Positions 1 through 13,757 of a DNA stretch of 64,000 bases are shown here, one piece after another. The number at the start of each line of letters is the position of its first letter. Position 1 is the first letter of the stretch. This DNA comes from Bolinopsis microptera. Lineage: Eukaryota; Ctenophora; Tentaculata; Lobata; Bolinopsidae. Under the pieces are notes generated by a model that had not been told where the DNA came from, did no database searches, and saw only the letters and a program-made list of their open reading frames with translations. Location of the stretch: NCBI RefSeq assembly GCF_026151205.1, contig NC_087076.1, positions 10,764,902-10,828,901 on the forward strand, in the 5' to 3' direction. A program made the position numbers and the translations under genes.

Positions 1-348
1 TGAAACCACAGATAATAATTGTGTTTTTCTTTTTAAAGATATATCTGGTTCCTTCTATTCTTGATTGTTTAAACTTCTTTCGAACATTCAAAAATTGAAG
101 TCTTTACAATACATTTATATTAGAAATCATGTTCTTTTTAAAACTTTCCTATCCAATTTTAAGACCTCAAAATGTCAAGCAGTTCTTCACCTCGAAGGGC
201 GTTTGTTCAATAAGGAACAAACCCGCTTGAAGAGAAAAGTTCACTGAAGATTCTTTACCTTTTTCACACTTTTACTACATCTTTTGGATGAAATCCAGAT
301 TACAGACCTGATCTGCTTTATACTGTACATTTACTATGCAAAATGATG

Positions 349-647
349 TAGTGGCGTAACGAAGGGCCTGCTGACCCTGCTGTGAGGGGGGCGCCCGTCT
401 TAGGGGGGCGCCAAATCGTCGTTTGAATTGGGGACAATTTCGGAAACTAACTAAAGTACTAGCAAAAAAACTGCGCGCTTTTGCTTAGATACACACTTTT
501 TTAAGAGTTTTACAGGCGTATCCTCTTTACGCCCTAATTTGTTCAATTTTCTGGGAGGGGGCGCACCAAAAGGAGAGGGGGGCAAACAGGGGGGGGGGGG
601 CGCCTTTTCGGCAGGGGGGCGCCAAAAGAAATCCGCTTACGTCACTG
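349..647. mobile_element. hAT-type MITE, copy 1
   Basis: Left end reads TAGTGGCGTAAC, right end GTCACTG, so both terminal repeats carry base changes. The right target duplicate is TGCAATTG (648-655) and the left is TGCAAAATG. This copy has the longest uninterrupted left arm G-runs. Confidence 0.8.
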
Positions 648-891
648 TGCAATTGTTCTATTTTTCTGCCACTTACCATGTGGTGTTTTTGGTTCCGATT
701 GTTAAATGATTGACCTTGAACTTTGGCCCCGGGTCATGTTATTTCGAGATAAAAGCGCACAACTCAATTTTGAGTAATTTTAGATGACTATCATCGTTAA
801 GTACTTCTCCAACTACATAATGTGATTGACTGATGGAATTAATTTAAATTATTTACATTTTTCCATCCTAAATTTACATTTTTCATCCTAA

Positions 892-1525
892 ATGTCTTGG
901 CAAGTCTGCACCAAGTGGACAGTGAACGGTGGGTTTGTCAGTAATGTAGGGATAATGTTGAGAAACTATGCAGTTAATTGATGCTCCGACGAGGGAAAAT
1001 GGATATCTGTTATAACGTCCCGTGTGTTGGAGTGTTGTGGGGATTAGGATAAGGCATTGGGTTGTGCATGGCAGTGAAGAATGGTTCCATGCCACCTTGG
1101 TTTGTTTATCAGTGAACGAGTCGCTGAGATGGATAATGAAGAGATATGGTTTTGTGTGATATTGTCAGCAGTGGATAGCAAACAAAATTTAATTGGGGCT
1201 CAATGGTTGTGAAGAGTTGATAGCTGAGAAAGTCCAAGTGTTTATCAAGGATGTGAAATGAGAAGAATCTTTTCTATTTCCAGAGGGTAAATCAGGTAGC
1301 GACTTAATAAAAGACTGGAATCGGCTATCCTCTTATTTACAGATGCTACCAAGTGGTAAGGCTATCGTTCGCTCTGGTTCATTTATTCTTGCCATTCATG
1401 TTGCATTAACGTCAAGCAAGTCAAAAGCAAGAGAACCATGTAACTTAATCTCACCAAGGTTTGGTAAATGGAAAATGGAGGACACTTGTCGATCTAATTC
1501 AATGTAAACGAAAGTTTTTCAATGA
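892..1525 (+). CDS. ORF1, PHD-finger protein, copy 1 (frame broken as written)
   Basis: Start placed at the ATG of ATGTCTTGGCAAG, end at the TGA of TTTTCAATGA. The cysteine cluster beginning TGTTATAAC lies at about 1008. Single-base deletions in the finger region and after it break the frame. Close alignment with the other copies is the only ground for calling it coding. Confidence 0.7.
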
Positions 1526-1912
1526 AACGAAAAGTTTTATTTTACATCCTTTTAATCATAATAAAATAAGAGCTTAAACCTCGTATTAGTTAGCTAGAAG
1601 TAAAACTTGAGGAAATATTTTGGCTGTTTGTATATATTATTTAAAAATCTTTATTTGGTTGTAGTATTTTTACTTATGGTAGTGGTTGAATTTTAGTGAG
1701 ACAAGGTCAGTTTCTATATTAATTTGAAAAATTTCTACTTTACGTAGGCAATGCTGAGCAATGGCAGGATTGAGGGACCAAAACGCTTGGGGCTTACAAT
1801 GGCCCCATTTACAAACACTTCGACAGGCAGTGATGTCATTTTGCTTAATTTCGTCTGAAATGACCCTACTGTACTTCTAACATTCTATAAAAATCTCTTC
1901 TAAAAAAGTATA

Positions 1913-4465
1913 ATGATGGAGTGCAAGAGTTTTCAGAAAGCATTGGTGCACGCTAAAAATATCAGCGTGGAATACTGGAAGAAGATTTTTTGACGACTAA
2001 TGCTTCTTGGGAAAGTTTTAAACCAGCCCCAAATTTGTTGACTGTTCCAATGATCCTTTGGAGTCTCACTGCCTAACAGCAAACATTAATACAGGTCCTG
2101 CTGGGAGAAACACCCTCCTGCTGTTAAAGAGATCCTGTTGGTCCTGCCACCCTCACAGTATCTCCAACCTAAAGGAGTGATATTGAGAGGGATTGACGCA
2201 GAGACGTCAAGAGGGCTTGTTTATATTTGGATGGATCCGGAGGACCCAACACTAACGGACTCAGATTTTGTGGAAAGCATATCATCTGCAGCAATTCATT
2301 TTGGCAAAGCTATCAGTGTCACTTGCTGAGTCACAATAGCAATTGTTGCAAGGGCCTTTGTAGAGAAGATATCCATCATAGCTGTCTGAAAGAGTTCACT
2401 GCTTGCAGGATTGAGCCTCTTGAAACAGGCCAGGTTTAAGAACGGGGAAACCTGGCGTAAGACCAATTGGAATCGGCGAGATATTTGCGCAGAATCTTGG
2501 GAAAAAGCAGTTTAATGTCTTTTCAATTATGATATACAATATGCTCGTGGCCCATGCAACCTGTGCAGGGCTCAAATCAGGAATAGAGGCTTCCATTCTG
2601 CAATGAGACAGATCTGGGAGGACAGTGGGTCACTGAGCAATTACTTACAGGTTGCGTTGATAATGCGTTAATCGTTTAATAGTGATGCTGCCCTCCATTG
2701 TTCATGAGATCTGTCCTCGGCTTATCGTTTTAAAGAAACCTCTACCAAAAGCCAGCAGACTCGATCATTATACTGACGAGGAGGACCACTCCAACTTAAG
2801 TCTGAGGAAGGGGGGGGTTTTCAACTCTGGGAGATGTAGCACATTGCATTTCTATGAGTTAGGGATCAAGCCTCTAGCTGATGACCTAGGCCAAGCCTCC
2901 AAGCCCGTGTTTGCAAACAATTCGTCGTATGCAGGACGACAGTAGTGTGGTTGGAAAGATTGAAGGTTATTAATATATCGGTGGGATACCTGTGGAGCAA
3001 GGACCAAGTATGGATATTTTCCCATAAGCCAGTAGACGTCCTGATTGTGATAGGATAGCGACGGACCTAGATCTTGCGCAGAAAGTATTCTCAGGCAACT
3101 GGTATTAAATTGAGGTCTGAAGGTGAACGCCAATTTGGTGCAGCATTGGCAGCCGTGCTTTAAGAACAAATATGTCTCGTTAAAGTCATAAATGGGACTG
3201 TGTCAGACATCAAGCTGTTGGCATCAATTGCTGTTGAGGAGCCCCAAGCTGCTTTGTCTGCATATTTCTAAGGGATTTTGTCACGCGTGGACGTTCATTC
3301 AGGAGGACCATTCCGGGTTTAAATCACTTGTTTCAACCATTGGAGGATTGCATCAGAACAGATTTTATTCCAGCATCTTGGGTAAGAACGTATCAGACTT
3401 GGTCCGTCATATTTGCATTGCCAAGTCAGACATGGTGGCCTAGGTAATCTCCACAACCCTTGTTGAAAACTGCAATAGTGAATTCACAGCCTCTGTCACC
3501 ATCACCAAAAGGACCTCACAGACCTGATTATCAACCAGCAAAACACCTTGACATTACACATGTCAATTCAAATGACACTATAAAAAGTCTACAGGCAATA
3601 AGGAGAAACTTATTTACGGTTAGCAAATCAATAGAGGACAGTGTAAGAATGATCCCAACATAATGAGTCTCTCGAGTTCATCAAGAGAAGGGTTCAGGAT
3701 AGTTGGCTTACTGCACTTCCATTGAAGAGATTTGGCTACTCCTGAACAGATTAGTTTCCGTGATGCTCTGTACTTGCGTTATGGTTGGGAGATCCCTAAC
3801 ACATTCCACTGTGCTTGTGCGAGAGAGAGAATATTGGAATCACACACACTTATAATATGAAGAAAGGTGGCTATGTTTATGAGACACAACAAACATCGCG
3901 ATCTAAATGGCAGAGCTTTGCAGCGTGAGTATGCGAGATGTTTTGTCTGAAGCAGCATTGAATACCCCTTGATAATGAAGAAATTGTTGGTACCAATGCT
4001 GTTAGAGCTGCACATCTGATGTATCCTCACGAGGTCTTGGAGCACATTTGAACGATCATTCTTTGATGTCTGTGTTACCACCCCATAACTCCACCCCACA
4101 TATGACAACAACAGATATGGAACAGATCTATAAGCTATGAAATGAGATGAAAATGAAAAAGTACAACAACAGAATCATCCAGGTGGATAAAGGCACCTTT
4201 ACCCCACTTATAATCAACAATGGCGGATGGGGTCACAAGCCTAAAGATCCACAAGAGACTCACTGAAAACACTTTTCACAGAAGAGAGAGAGAAGACTAT
4301 GCGGTTTTATGGTTACTTGCGCATCAAGGATTAGATTCTCAATTCTCAGGAGCACCCTGATAGCGGTTGGGGTGAGAGAGGGAGACGGGCAAGCGTAATA
4401 TTACATTGCCAGTCAGTTGTAACTTCGTTTAACTTGTACTGACACATGGTTCTGAATGTTTCTAG
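1913..4465 (+). CDS. ORF2, reverse transcriptase-endonuclease, copy 1 (frame broken as written)
   Basis: Starts at the double ATG after GTATA. The YADD codons are at about 2928-2940 with one inserted G. The frame from 2138 shows DAET...RGLVYIWMD, corresponding to the region before RT motif 1. The palm segment encoding PGVRPIGIGE is at about 2452-2481. Ends ATGTTTCTAG. Confidence 0.82.
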
Positions 4466-6250
4466 ACACTTTCCTTTTGATATTGAGTTATTGGTATCTA
4501 GATAAGTGTACACCGTTCTTTTTTTATTTTTTTATGGCACAGTTAATTTATTGACTCTCTTGTCAGCTTTAATTTTAATCTTGTTTCAGTCTTTTTATCT
4601 ATTCAACTTATTACATATTAGTGCTTGCTTTAGCAATCACTTGACTATTAAGTTCAGAGGCTTGACCTTATAGTCAGCCCAATTGGCCAATGCTATATTA
4701 TGGTATATTGTTTGAATATTCTTTTCTTCTGTAAAAAATAAAGTTAAAATGGGGGGGGGATATCAAAAATCTTATTAAATTTACATACTTTCCACTAGCT
4801 ATAATAAGTTGTAAAGCGTTTTTTAGCATATGAGGATTACACACCATGAATTCATTGAGTTCTCTTTAATAGTGCATAATTTAATCCATCATCTTTCCTA
4901 TTTTATATATTTCATCCGTAACATACCAAAAATAAAACTATTCATTTTTACAGATCCGTTTAAAATAGTTTTTTTAAAAAGGCCTTAATCTTATTTAAAA
5001 CTTAACACAGTCCACATTTTGACATCCGAGGGTAGTTTCGTTCAATTAACTATGGTCTCACCCTCTCAAGAGAAAAAGCAACTGTGGACTTTCTGCCATT
5101 TTTACTGCTACTTTTACTTTTATTTGACGGTTGTTCCTCGCCTAATATTTCTTTGAACGTAGCGCGACCGGTTTCTTCTCGTTGGGAGTGCTACGAAGTA
5201 GCGCGCGCGGGCCAGATCATCATAACAATGGTTTAAACTTTTACTGCATCTATGTTTAATACCACATTAAGACCAGATCTTCTCTACTGAACATAAACCA
5301 AGTCGTAGTTGGCCATAACAATTATCATTTTAAAAGATTCAATGTGGTACCCAACGTATTCGCTGCTCTGCCTAGCGTTATTATGTGGTGTCCACTCGAA
5401 AATGTATATGGAAGAGTACCATCTCGTCAATCAAGACAAAAGATGGGCAAAGGACAAAAAATATTGGGGCAAGATTTATTTAGGACTTATTAGGTTGTGT
5501 CCGATAGAGTTTAGTGAATTAATCAACATGGTGCATATTTATATCAAATCTTAATCAAAATCTTGTCAGTTGACTAGTACGTTGCATGCAATTTTCGCGG
5601 CGTGATATGGGATACGAACCATGTATTACTGTCATGTGTGTATGAACCCGCGCGCTCGAGTGCGCGTCCCCTGTTATCGTCAGGGATATAGTGAAAACGA
5701 CGTCGTGGGGGGTCACAAATTGATACAACACACAATAGAAAATACTATTTCTTCTGTCTTCATCATATCAAATTTAAAGGTAATAATTTATCAATTATTA
5801 ATCATGAAATAAAACAACATTTAAAGAAATGTATTTTAATTCATACTATACTTCCAGTTTGAAGTAAAGTTCATAAAACGTTTCTTGCTTACGTACATGA
5901 TAAGGATGAAACCACAGAATAATAATTGTGTTTTTCCTTATTAACTGATATAACTGGTACCTTCACTTCTTGTTAAAACTTCTTTTCGAAACATTCCAAA
6001 AATTGAAGTCATTTACAAACATTTTATTAGAAATCATGTATCTTTTTAAAACTTTCCTATCCAATTTTAAAGACTCAAAAACTGTCAACAGTTCTTCACC
6101 TCCGAAGGAGTTTGTTCAAATACGGATCAACCCGCTCTGGAGAAAAGAACACTGATGATTCTTTACCTTTATCACACTTTTACTACATCTAATGGATGAA
6201 ACTGATTAAGACCTGATATGCTTTACACTTTACATTTTACTATGCAAATG

Positions 6251-6540
6251 CTGTTGGCGTAACGAAGGCGCTGACCTGCTGTGCGGGGGGCGCCGTCTTA
6301 GGGGAGGCGCCAAATAGTCGTTTGATTGTGGGGACAGATTTCGAAAACTTAATAAAGGACTAGCTAAAATGCGCGTTTTGCTCTAGATACATCACTTTTT
6401 TTAGAGATTTACAGGCGTTTCCGCTTAACGCCTAATTTGTTCAATTTAGGGAGGGGCACCAAAAGGTGAGGGGGGCCATAAGGGGGGGGGGGGCCGCCTT
6501 TTTCGGCAGGGGGGCGCCAAAGGCAACGTTTTCGCACTTG
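6251..6540. mobile_element. hAT-type MITE, copy 2
   Basis: Left target duplicate TGCAAATG at 6243-6250 is perfect; the right one has lost an A (TGCAATG, 6541-6547). The right terminal repeat is disturbed (TTTTCGCACTTG). Confidence 0.82.
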
Positions 6541-6803
6541 TGCAATGTACTTATTTATGCCACTTACACTGTGGTGTACTTTTGGTTCGCATTGTAAAAG
6601 ATTGTCCTGCACTTTGCCCGGGTCATGATTTTCGAGAAAAAAAGCGGCACACTCTATTTTTGAGTAAATTTTGATGACTATCACATCCGTCAAGTACTTC
6701 TGCCAATTACATAATGTGATTTGGAACTGAATTAATAATATTTAAATTTTTACATTTTTCATCCTAATGTTTTTTTACCCCCAAGTTTTTTTTTCCATCC
6801 TAT

Positions 6804-7440
6804 ATGTCTTGGAAGTCTGCACCAGTGGACAGTGACGGTGGGGTTTGTAGAAATGTTAGGGAATATTGTAGAGAAACCAGCAGATCATTGTTGCTCCTGA
6901 CGAGGTAAAATGATATCTGTTATTACTGTCCCGTGTGTAGGAGTGGTGTGCGGGGATTCGGATAAGGAATTGGGTTGATGATGGCAGTGATGAATGGTTC
7001 CATGCACCTTGTTTGTTTATCAGTGAAACCGAGTACGCTTGAGATGGATAATGAGCAGATATGGTTTTGAGAATTGTCAAGCAGTGAATAGCAAACTAAA
7101 TTAATTGGGGGATCAATGGTTGGGGAAGAGTTGATAGCTGGAGAAAGTCCAGCTGTTTTCAAGAGATGGTGACATGGAGTAAAAGAATCTTTTCTTGTTC
7201 CCAGAGTAAATCAGGTAGGTCTTAATTAAAAGGAACGGACTCGGCTCATCTCTTATTTGCAGATTGTACAAGTGGGAAAGGTATCGTTCGCCACTGGTTA
7301 TATTCTTTGCCAATCATGTTGCAAAAACTCAAGCAAGTCTAAAGCAAGAGACCATGTAAATACTCACCAAGCGTTTGGTAATGGAAAAATGGAGAAAAAA
7401 ACCTTGACGATTAATCAATGAAACGAAAGGTTTTCAATGA
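6804..7440 (+). CDS. ORF1, PHD-finger protein, copy 2 (frame broken as written)
   Basis: The tandem repeat just upstream is disrupted here by T- and C-runs. The finger starts near 6918 with TGTTATTACTGT CCCGTGTGT. Several A-insertions near 7393 break the frame close to the C-terminus. Confidence 0.68.
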
Positions 7441-7830
7441 AACGAAAAGTTTTATTACATTCATTTAATCATAAATAAAATAAGAGCTTAAAACAACGAA
7501 TTAGTTAGATTAGAAGTAAACTTGAGGAAAATTTTTGGTGATTGTATATAATTATTTGAAAATCATTTATTTGGTTGTTAGTATTTTTTAACTATGGTAA
7601 GTGGTGAATTTTGTGAGACAAGGTCTGTTTCTCCTATTATCTTAGAATATTGCTACTTTACAGTAGGCAATTTGGTGGCCGGAATGAGGGACCAAAACGC
7701 TGGGCTTACAATGGCCCATTTACAAACCACTTCAGGACAGGCAGTGATGTAATTTATGCTTAATTAGTCTGAAACAGACCCTACTGCACCTTCTACATTC
7801 TATATAAATAGTTCTTAAATATGTTTACTG

Positions 7831-10380
7831 ATGGTGTGCAGGAGTATTCAGAAAAGCTTGGTGCAGCAACAAAAATTCAGCGAGGAATCAGGAAGAAGAG
7901 GTTCTGCGACTAATGTTCTGGGATAGTTAAACAAGGCACCAAAGTTGTTGCAGTTCCAATGACACTTAGGAGTTGTCCAGCCTAACAGCAAAATTAAAGG
8001 TCCTTCGGGGAGAAACACCCCCTCTGCTGTTAAAGAGATCAGTGATTCTGCACCCTCACAGTACTCATCCACCTCAGGAAGTGATAGTTGAGAGATTGCT
8101 GCAGAGACCGTCAAGAGGGCTTGTTTATATTTGGATGGATCAGGCGACCCCCCAACACTAACGGACTCAGATTTTGTGGAAGCTTTATATCATTGCAGCA
8201 AATCATTGGCTATGCATTCACAGTGACACTTGCTGAGTCAATAGCCATTGTTGCAAGGGCGCCTTTGTAGAGAAGTTATCCATCATAGCTGTCTGAAAGA
8301 GGTTCACTGCATGCAGATTCATCCCTCTTGATAAAGGCCAGGATAAGAACGGGAAACTGGCGTTAAGACCAATGGAATCGGCGAGATATTGGGCAGAATC
8401 ATTGGTAATGCATGTTATAATGTCTTTCAAAACTGATTATCATTATGCTGCTGGCCCACTGCAGACCTGTGCAGGGCTCAAATCAGGATTAGAGGCTTCC
8501 ATTCAATGCAATGTGACAGATCGGGAGACAGTGACACTGAAGCAAATATACATGGTTGACGCTTGATATGCGTTCAATCGTCTTAATTAGGTGAAGCAGC
8601 CTTCACAATGTTCATGAGATCTGTCCTACGCTTATCAGTATCTAAAGAACCAATACCAAAAGCTGCAGAACTGTCATTAATACTACCAGAGGAACACTTC
8701 CAACTTAGTCTGAGGAAGGTTCAACTCAGGGAGATGTAGCTGGCAATGGCATTCTATGCGTTAGGATCAAGCCTCTAGTAGATGACCTAGCACAGCTCCA
8801 AGCCCAGTGTTTGCAAAACAATCTTGGTATGCAGTACGACTGTAGTGTGGTGGAATCGATTGAGGTATTAATTAATGGTGGGTACGCTGTTGGAGCAAGG
8901 ACCTAAGTATGGATATTACCCTAAAGCAGTATGACCGTCTGATTTGTGATGAATAGCGAGGGACCTAGATCTTGAGCTGAAGTATTCTCAGGAACCTGGT
9001 ATTAAAATTGAGATGCTTGGAGTAGCTTTAGGTGCAGCAATTGGCAGCGAAGCTTTAGAACAATTATGTCTCAGATAAAGTCCATAATTGGTGTCAGGGA
9101 CATCAAGCTGTTGTCATCAATTGCTGGCTTGAGGAGCCCAAGCTGCTTTGGACTGCATATACTAAGGGTAATTTTGTCACCGGTGGACGTTCATTCAGAG
9201 GACCATCCCGGGTATAAGTCACTTGTTTAACCATTGGAGGATTGCATCTGAAAACTGATTTATTCCAGCAATCTTGGGTAAGAACGTATCGACTTGGACC
9301 GCTCCATATTTGCATTGCAGTCAGACCATGGTGGCTTGGTATCTCTCCAACCCTGTGAAAAACTGAATAGAGATATTGCCAGCCTCAGTCACCATCACCT
9401 AAAGAACTTCACAGACTGATTATCAACCAGCAAAACAACCTTGAACTTTACAAACATGTCAATTCAACATGACACTATAAAAAAGTCTCAACGGCAATTC
9501 AAGGAGAAACACTTATTTTACGGTTAGCAATCAATAGAGGACAGTGTAATGAGATCCCAACCTAAAGAGATCTCTCCAGGTCATCAACGAGAAAGTTCAG
9601 GATGTTGTGCTTACTGACTTCATTGAAGAGATTTGGTACTATCCTGAAAAAGATGAGTTCCGTGATGCTCTGTACTATGCGTTATGTTGGGAAATGATTT
9701 TTTTTCCCTAACACCCATTACACTGTGATTGTGGAGAGAAGATATAATGTGTACGCCACACACTATATGCAAGAAGGTGGCTATGTTTCTATGAGTCACA
9801 ACAACATCCGCGATTCAAAATGCAGAGCTGCAGCGTGTGAAGTATGCAGAGATGTGTGACTGAGCCAGCATTGATACCCCTTTGGTTAATGAAGAAATTG
9901 TTGTACTCAATGTGATTGAGCTTGCCAACTGATGTATCCTCACGAGGTATCTGGAGCACATTTGAACGAAACTTCTTTGATGTCTGTGTTACCTCACCAA
10001 CTCACCCACATATGACAAAAAGATATGGAACAGATCTATAAAGCTCATGAAATGAGGAAAATGTAAAAGTATCAACTACAGAATTCAGCCAGGTGGAAAA
10101 AGGCTCCTTTCCCCACTTATATATCAACATATGGCGGATGGGGTCCACATGCACATAGATACCACAAGAGACTCACTGAAAAAAAAAAACTATCCGATGA
10201 GAGGAAGAAGACTCTATGCGGCTTTATGTGTTACATGCGCACCAGGATTGATTCTCAATTCTCAGGAGCACCCTGTTAGCGTAAGGGGTGAAGGAGAGAG
10301 GGAGAGGCAAGCGTTATTCATTGCCGTCAGTGTACTTCGTTTAACTTGATACTGCCACATTGGGACTCTGATTGTTTCTG
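7831..10380 (+). CDS. ORF2, reverse transcriptase-endonuclease, copy 2 (frame broken as written)
   Basis: The first ATG of the double start is lost; the second is at 7831. The YADD codons at 8828-8840 contain an inserted T. A T-run near 9697 disrupts the segment just before the CCHC knuckle. The stop TAG has become TG at 10379-10380. Confidence 0.78.
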
Positions 10381-12158
10381 ACACTATCCTTTTTTGATAG
10401 TGAGTTTTGTATCTCTGATCACGTGTACACCGTTCCTCTTTTTTATTTTTTATGACTCAGTATTTATTGACACTTCATGTCAGCTATAATTTTAATCATT
10501 GAATCAGTATTTTTATCTATTAACATATTACATATTTGTGCCTCTGCTTTAGCTTCCACTTTGACTAGTAAAGTTTCAGGCCATGCCCTTATAGTCAGCA
10601 ATTGGCCATTGCTATATTATGTGTTTTTGTTTGATATTCTTTTTCTTCTGCTAAAAAAAATAAAGTTAAAATGAATCTAACTTTTACTTTATCTGTCCAA
10701 CTACTATATAAGTTGATAAGCGTTTTTTAGCCAACTTGTGGATTACACTCAAGATATTCATTGTGGCTTCCTTTATTTTGTAGCATTATTTAATCCATCT
10801 ATCTTTCCTTATAATATATATTTCATCGGAGCATACCAAAAATAACTATCTTTTATACAGATCCGTTTTAAAAATAGTTTTTTTAAAAAGCCTCTAATCT
10901 TATTTTTAAACTTAAACACAGTCCACAATTTTGACATCAGAGGAGTTTGTGCAATTAAAATGGTCTCACCCTCTCAGAGTAAAGAACTGTGGGACTTATT
11001 CATTTTACTGCCTACTTTTTAATTTTATTTGACGATGTTACTCGCCTAAATTTTCTTTGAAGTAGCGTGCACCGCTTTCTTCTCGATGGCAAAGTGCTAC
11101 GAGTAGCGCGCGCCGGGCCTGATCATCATTAACATGGTCAAAACTTATACGGCATCTATGTTTAATACCTCATTAAGACCTGATTTTCATTACTGAATAA
11201 CAAGACCTCCGTTAATTGGCCAATCACTTATCCTTTTAAAAGATTCAATGAGGTCCCACGTATTCGCTGCTCTGCCAGCGTTATTAAATAAAGGATGTCC
11301 ACTCGACAACTGTTTTATGGAGGTACCAATCTCGTCAATCAGACAAAGATGGGCTAAGACAAAGATACTGGCACAGATTTATTTCGAACTTTTTAGTTTT
11401 GTGAGATAGAGTTTAGTGAATTAATCAACTGGGCATAAATTTATATCAATCTAATCAAAACTTGTCATTTGACATAGTACGTTGCATGCACTTTTCGCGC
11501 GTGTTTGGGAACGAAACATGTATCAACTTGTCATGTGTTGTATGACCCGCCCGGGGCGTTGAGCACGAGTGGCGCGGCTCCCATGTATGTCAGGGCCTTT
11601 AGTGTAACGACGTCGTGGGGTCGCAAACTTGATTACACTCAATACATAGAAAAATAAACTATTTCTTCTGTCTTAATCATATCAAAATTAAAGGTAATAA
11701 TTTATCAATATTAATCATGAATAAAAACAACAATTTAAAAAAATGTAATTTATTATTTCTATATTCCCAGTGAAGTTATAGATTCATAAAAAACGTTTAT
11801 TGCTTAGTTCATGATAGGATGAAACCACAGATAATTTTGTGTTTTTCCTTATTACTGATATAAATGGTACCTTCAATTCTTGTTAACTTCTTTCGAAACA
11901 TTCAAAATTGAAGTCATTTACAATACATGTATATTAGTAATCATGTTCTTTTTAAAACTTTCCAATCAATTTTAGACTCAAAACTGTCCAGCAGTTCTTC
12001 ACCTCCGATGGGAGTTTGTTCCAATATAGGAAAACCCGCTATGGAAGAAAAGAACATGAAGATTCTTTACCTTTATCACACTTTTTACTACATCTATTGG
12101 ATTGAAAACCAGATTAAGACCTGATCTGCTTTACTACTTTACATTTACTATGCAAATG

Positions 12159-12455
12159 CAGTGGCGTAAGAAGGGCTGCTGACCCTGCTGTTGCAGGGGG
12201 GGCGCCCGTCTTAGGGGGCGCCAAATCGTCGTTGAATGTGGGGGACAATTTCAAAAATCTAACTAAAGTACTAGCTAAACTGCGCGTTTTGCTCTTGATA
12301 CACACTTTTTTTAGAGATTTTACAGGGTATCCCTCTTTAATCGCTAATTTGTTCAATTTTAGGGAGGGGCACCATAAAGGGAGAGGGAGGCCTAACAGGG
12401 GGGGGGGGGGCGCCTTTTCGGCAGGGGGGCGCCAACAGGCAACGTTACGCCACTG
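12159..12455. mobile_element. hAT-type MITE, copy 3 (perfect target duplication)
   Basis: TGCAAATG stands directly on both sides (12151-12158 and 12456-12463). Ends are CAGTGGCGTAAG and CGTTACGCCACTG. An 8-bp duplication plus a CAGTGGCG terminus is the hallmark of the hAT superfamily. No transposase frame fits in under 300 bp, so it is non-autonomous. Confidence 0.9.
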
Positions 12456-12710
12456 TGCAAATGACTATTTTTCTGCCACTTAACTGTCGGTGTTACTTTG
12501 TTCCGCATTGTTTAAAAAGATTGGACTTGCACTTTGCCCGGTCATGATATTTCGAGGAAAAAAGCGGCACCACTCTATTTTGAGGTAAATTTTGATGGTC
12601 TATCATCGTTAAAGACTTCTCACAGACCATAATGTGATTTGACTGAATGGAAACTTAATTCTAAAGTATTTACTTTTTTCCATCATAATTTTACATTTTT
12701 CCATCCTGAA

Positions 12711-13359
12711 ATGTCTTGGCAAGTCTGCCACCAGTGGACAGTGAACGGGGGGTTTGTCAGAAATGTAGGGATAATGTAGAGAACGCAGATCATTGATGCT
12801 CCTGAGAGGAAATGATATCTGTTTAATTGTCCGTGTGTAGAGTGTTGTGGGGAGATTCGGATAAAGGCATTGGGTTGTGATGGCAGTGAAGTGATAGTAT
12901 GGTTCCTTGCACATTGTTTGTTTGTCAGTGAAACCGGTCGCTGAGTTGGATATTGAAGTAGATATGTTTTTTGATTACTTGTCAAGCAAGTGAAAGCAAA
13001 CAATAATTATTTGGGGCTCAATGGTTGGTGAAGAGTTGCGAAGCTGAGAAAGTACATGCTGTTTTTCAAGAGGATGGTGACATTGGAGAAAGAATCTTTT
13101 CCTAGTCCCAGAGGTAATATCAGGTAGCGACTTAATAAGATGATCTGTTCGGCCTCTCCTCTTATATGCAGATGCTACCATGTGGGTCATGGCTATCGTA
13201 AGCACTGTTCATACCTTCTTGCAATAATGTTGCAAAAAACGTCATGCAAGTCAAAAGCAAGTGACCTTTGTAACTTATCTCTTCACCAAGCGAATTGTTA
13301 TTAATGGAAAAATGGAGAATTGACGATCTAATAATATGAAACGAAAAGTTTTCAATGGA
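12711..13359 (+). CDS. ORF1, PHD-finger protein, copy 3 (frame broken as written)
   Basis: The terminal TGA is interrupted by one extra G (CAATGGAAACG, near 13356). The finger segment around 12820 has lost two bases. The SKSKA-encoding stretch is still visible near 13245. Confidence 0.66.
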
Positions 13360-13757
13360 AACGAAAAGTTTTATTTTACATATCCTTTAATCTTAAATTA
13401 AATAGAGCTTAAACCACGAATTTAGTTAGTAGAAGGTAAAACTGAGGAAATATTTTTGGTGATTGTCTATATTTATTTAAAAAACTTTATTTGGTTGTTT
13501 GTATTTTTACTATGGGGTTAAGTGGTTGTATTTAGTGAGTACAAGGCAGTTTCTCTATTATCTTAGAATAAAAAACAATTTCTTATTTTACCAGTAGGAA
13601 ATGGAGTGGCAGGAATGGGGGCCAAAACGCTTGGGGCGTACAATGGCCCATTTACATCCACTTCAGACATGGCGTGATGTCATTTATGATTAATTCGTCT
13701 GAAATGACCTACTGCACTTCTAAAATTATATAAAAATCTCTTCTAATATAGGTTTTT

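Larger units (their letters stand above)
1..4751 (+). mobile_element. Non-LTR retrotransposon, copy 1 (5' end outside window)
   Basis: The window opens inside leader monomer B, so monomer A and the promoter end are missing. It keeps its MITE, ORF1, ORF2, 3' UTR and AATAAA (4737-4742). The end at 4751 is set at the A-rich tail following AATAAA and is a convention, because the true 3' end cannot be told apart from the next copy's start. A G-run (about 4751-4759) at this junction is seen in no other copy. Confidence 0.92.
4752..10673 (+). mobile_element. Non-LTR retrotransposon, copy 2 (complete)
   Basis: Leader 4752-6803 (monomer A to about 5807, monomer B from about 5808), MITE 6251-6540, ORF1 6804-7440, ORF2 7831-10380, AATAAA 10659-10664. 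The TATA-like box near 4801 is disturbed by base changes. A T-run near 9697 interrupts ORF2 and is absent from the other copies. Confidence 0.94.

Noticed and set aside
4752-6700. Leader monomers A and B as the two LTRs of an LTR element
   Set aside because: Both lie on the 5' side next to each other, not flanking the coding region; they are strongly diverged, and no integrase, protease or RNase H was seen.
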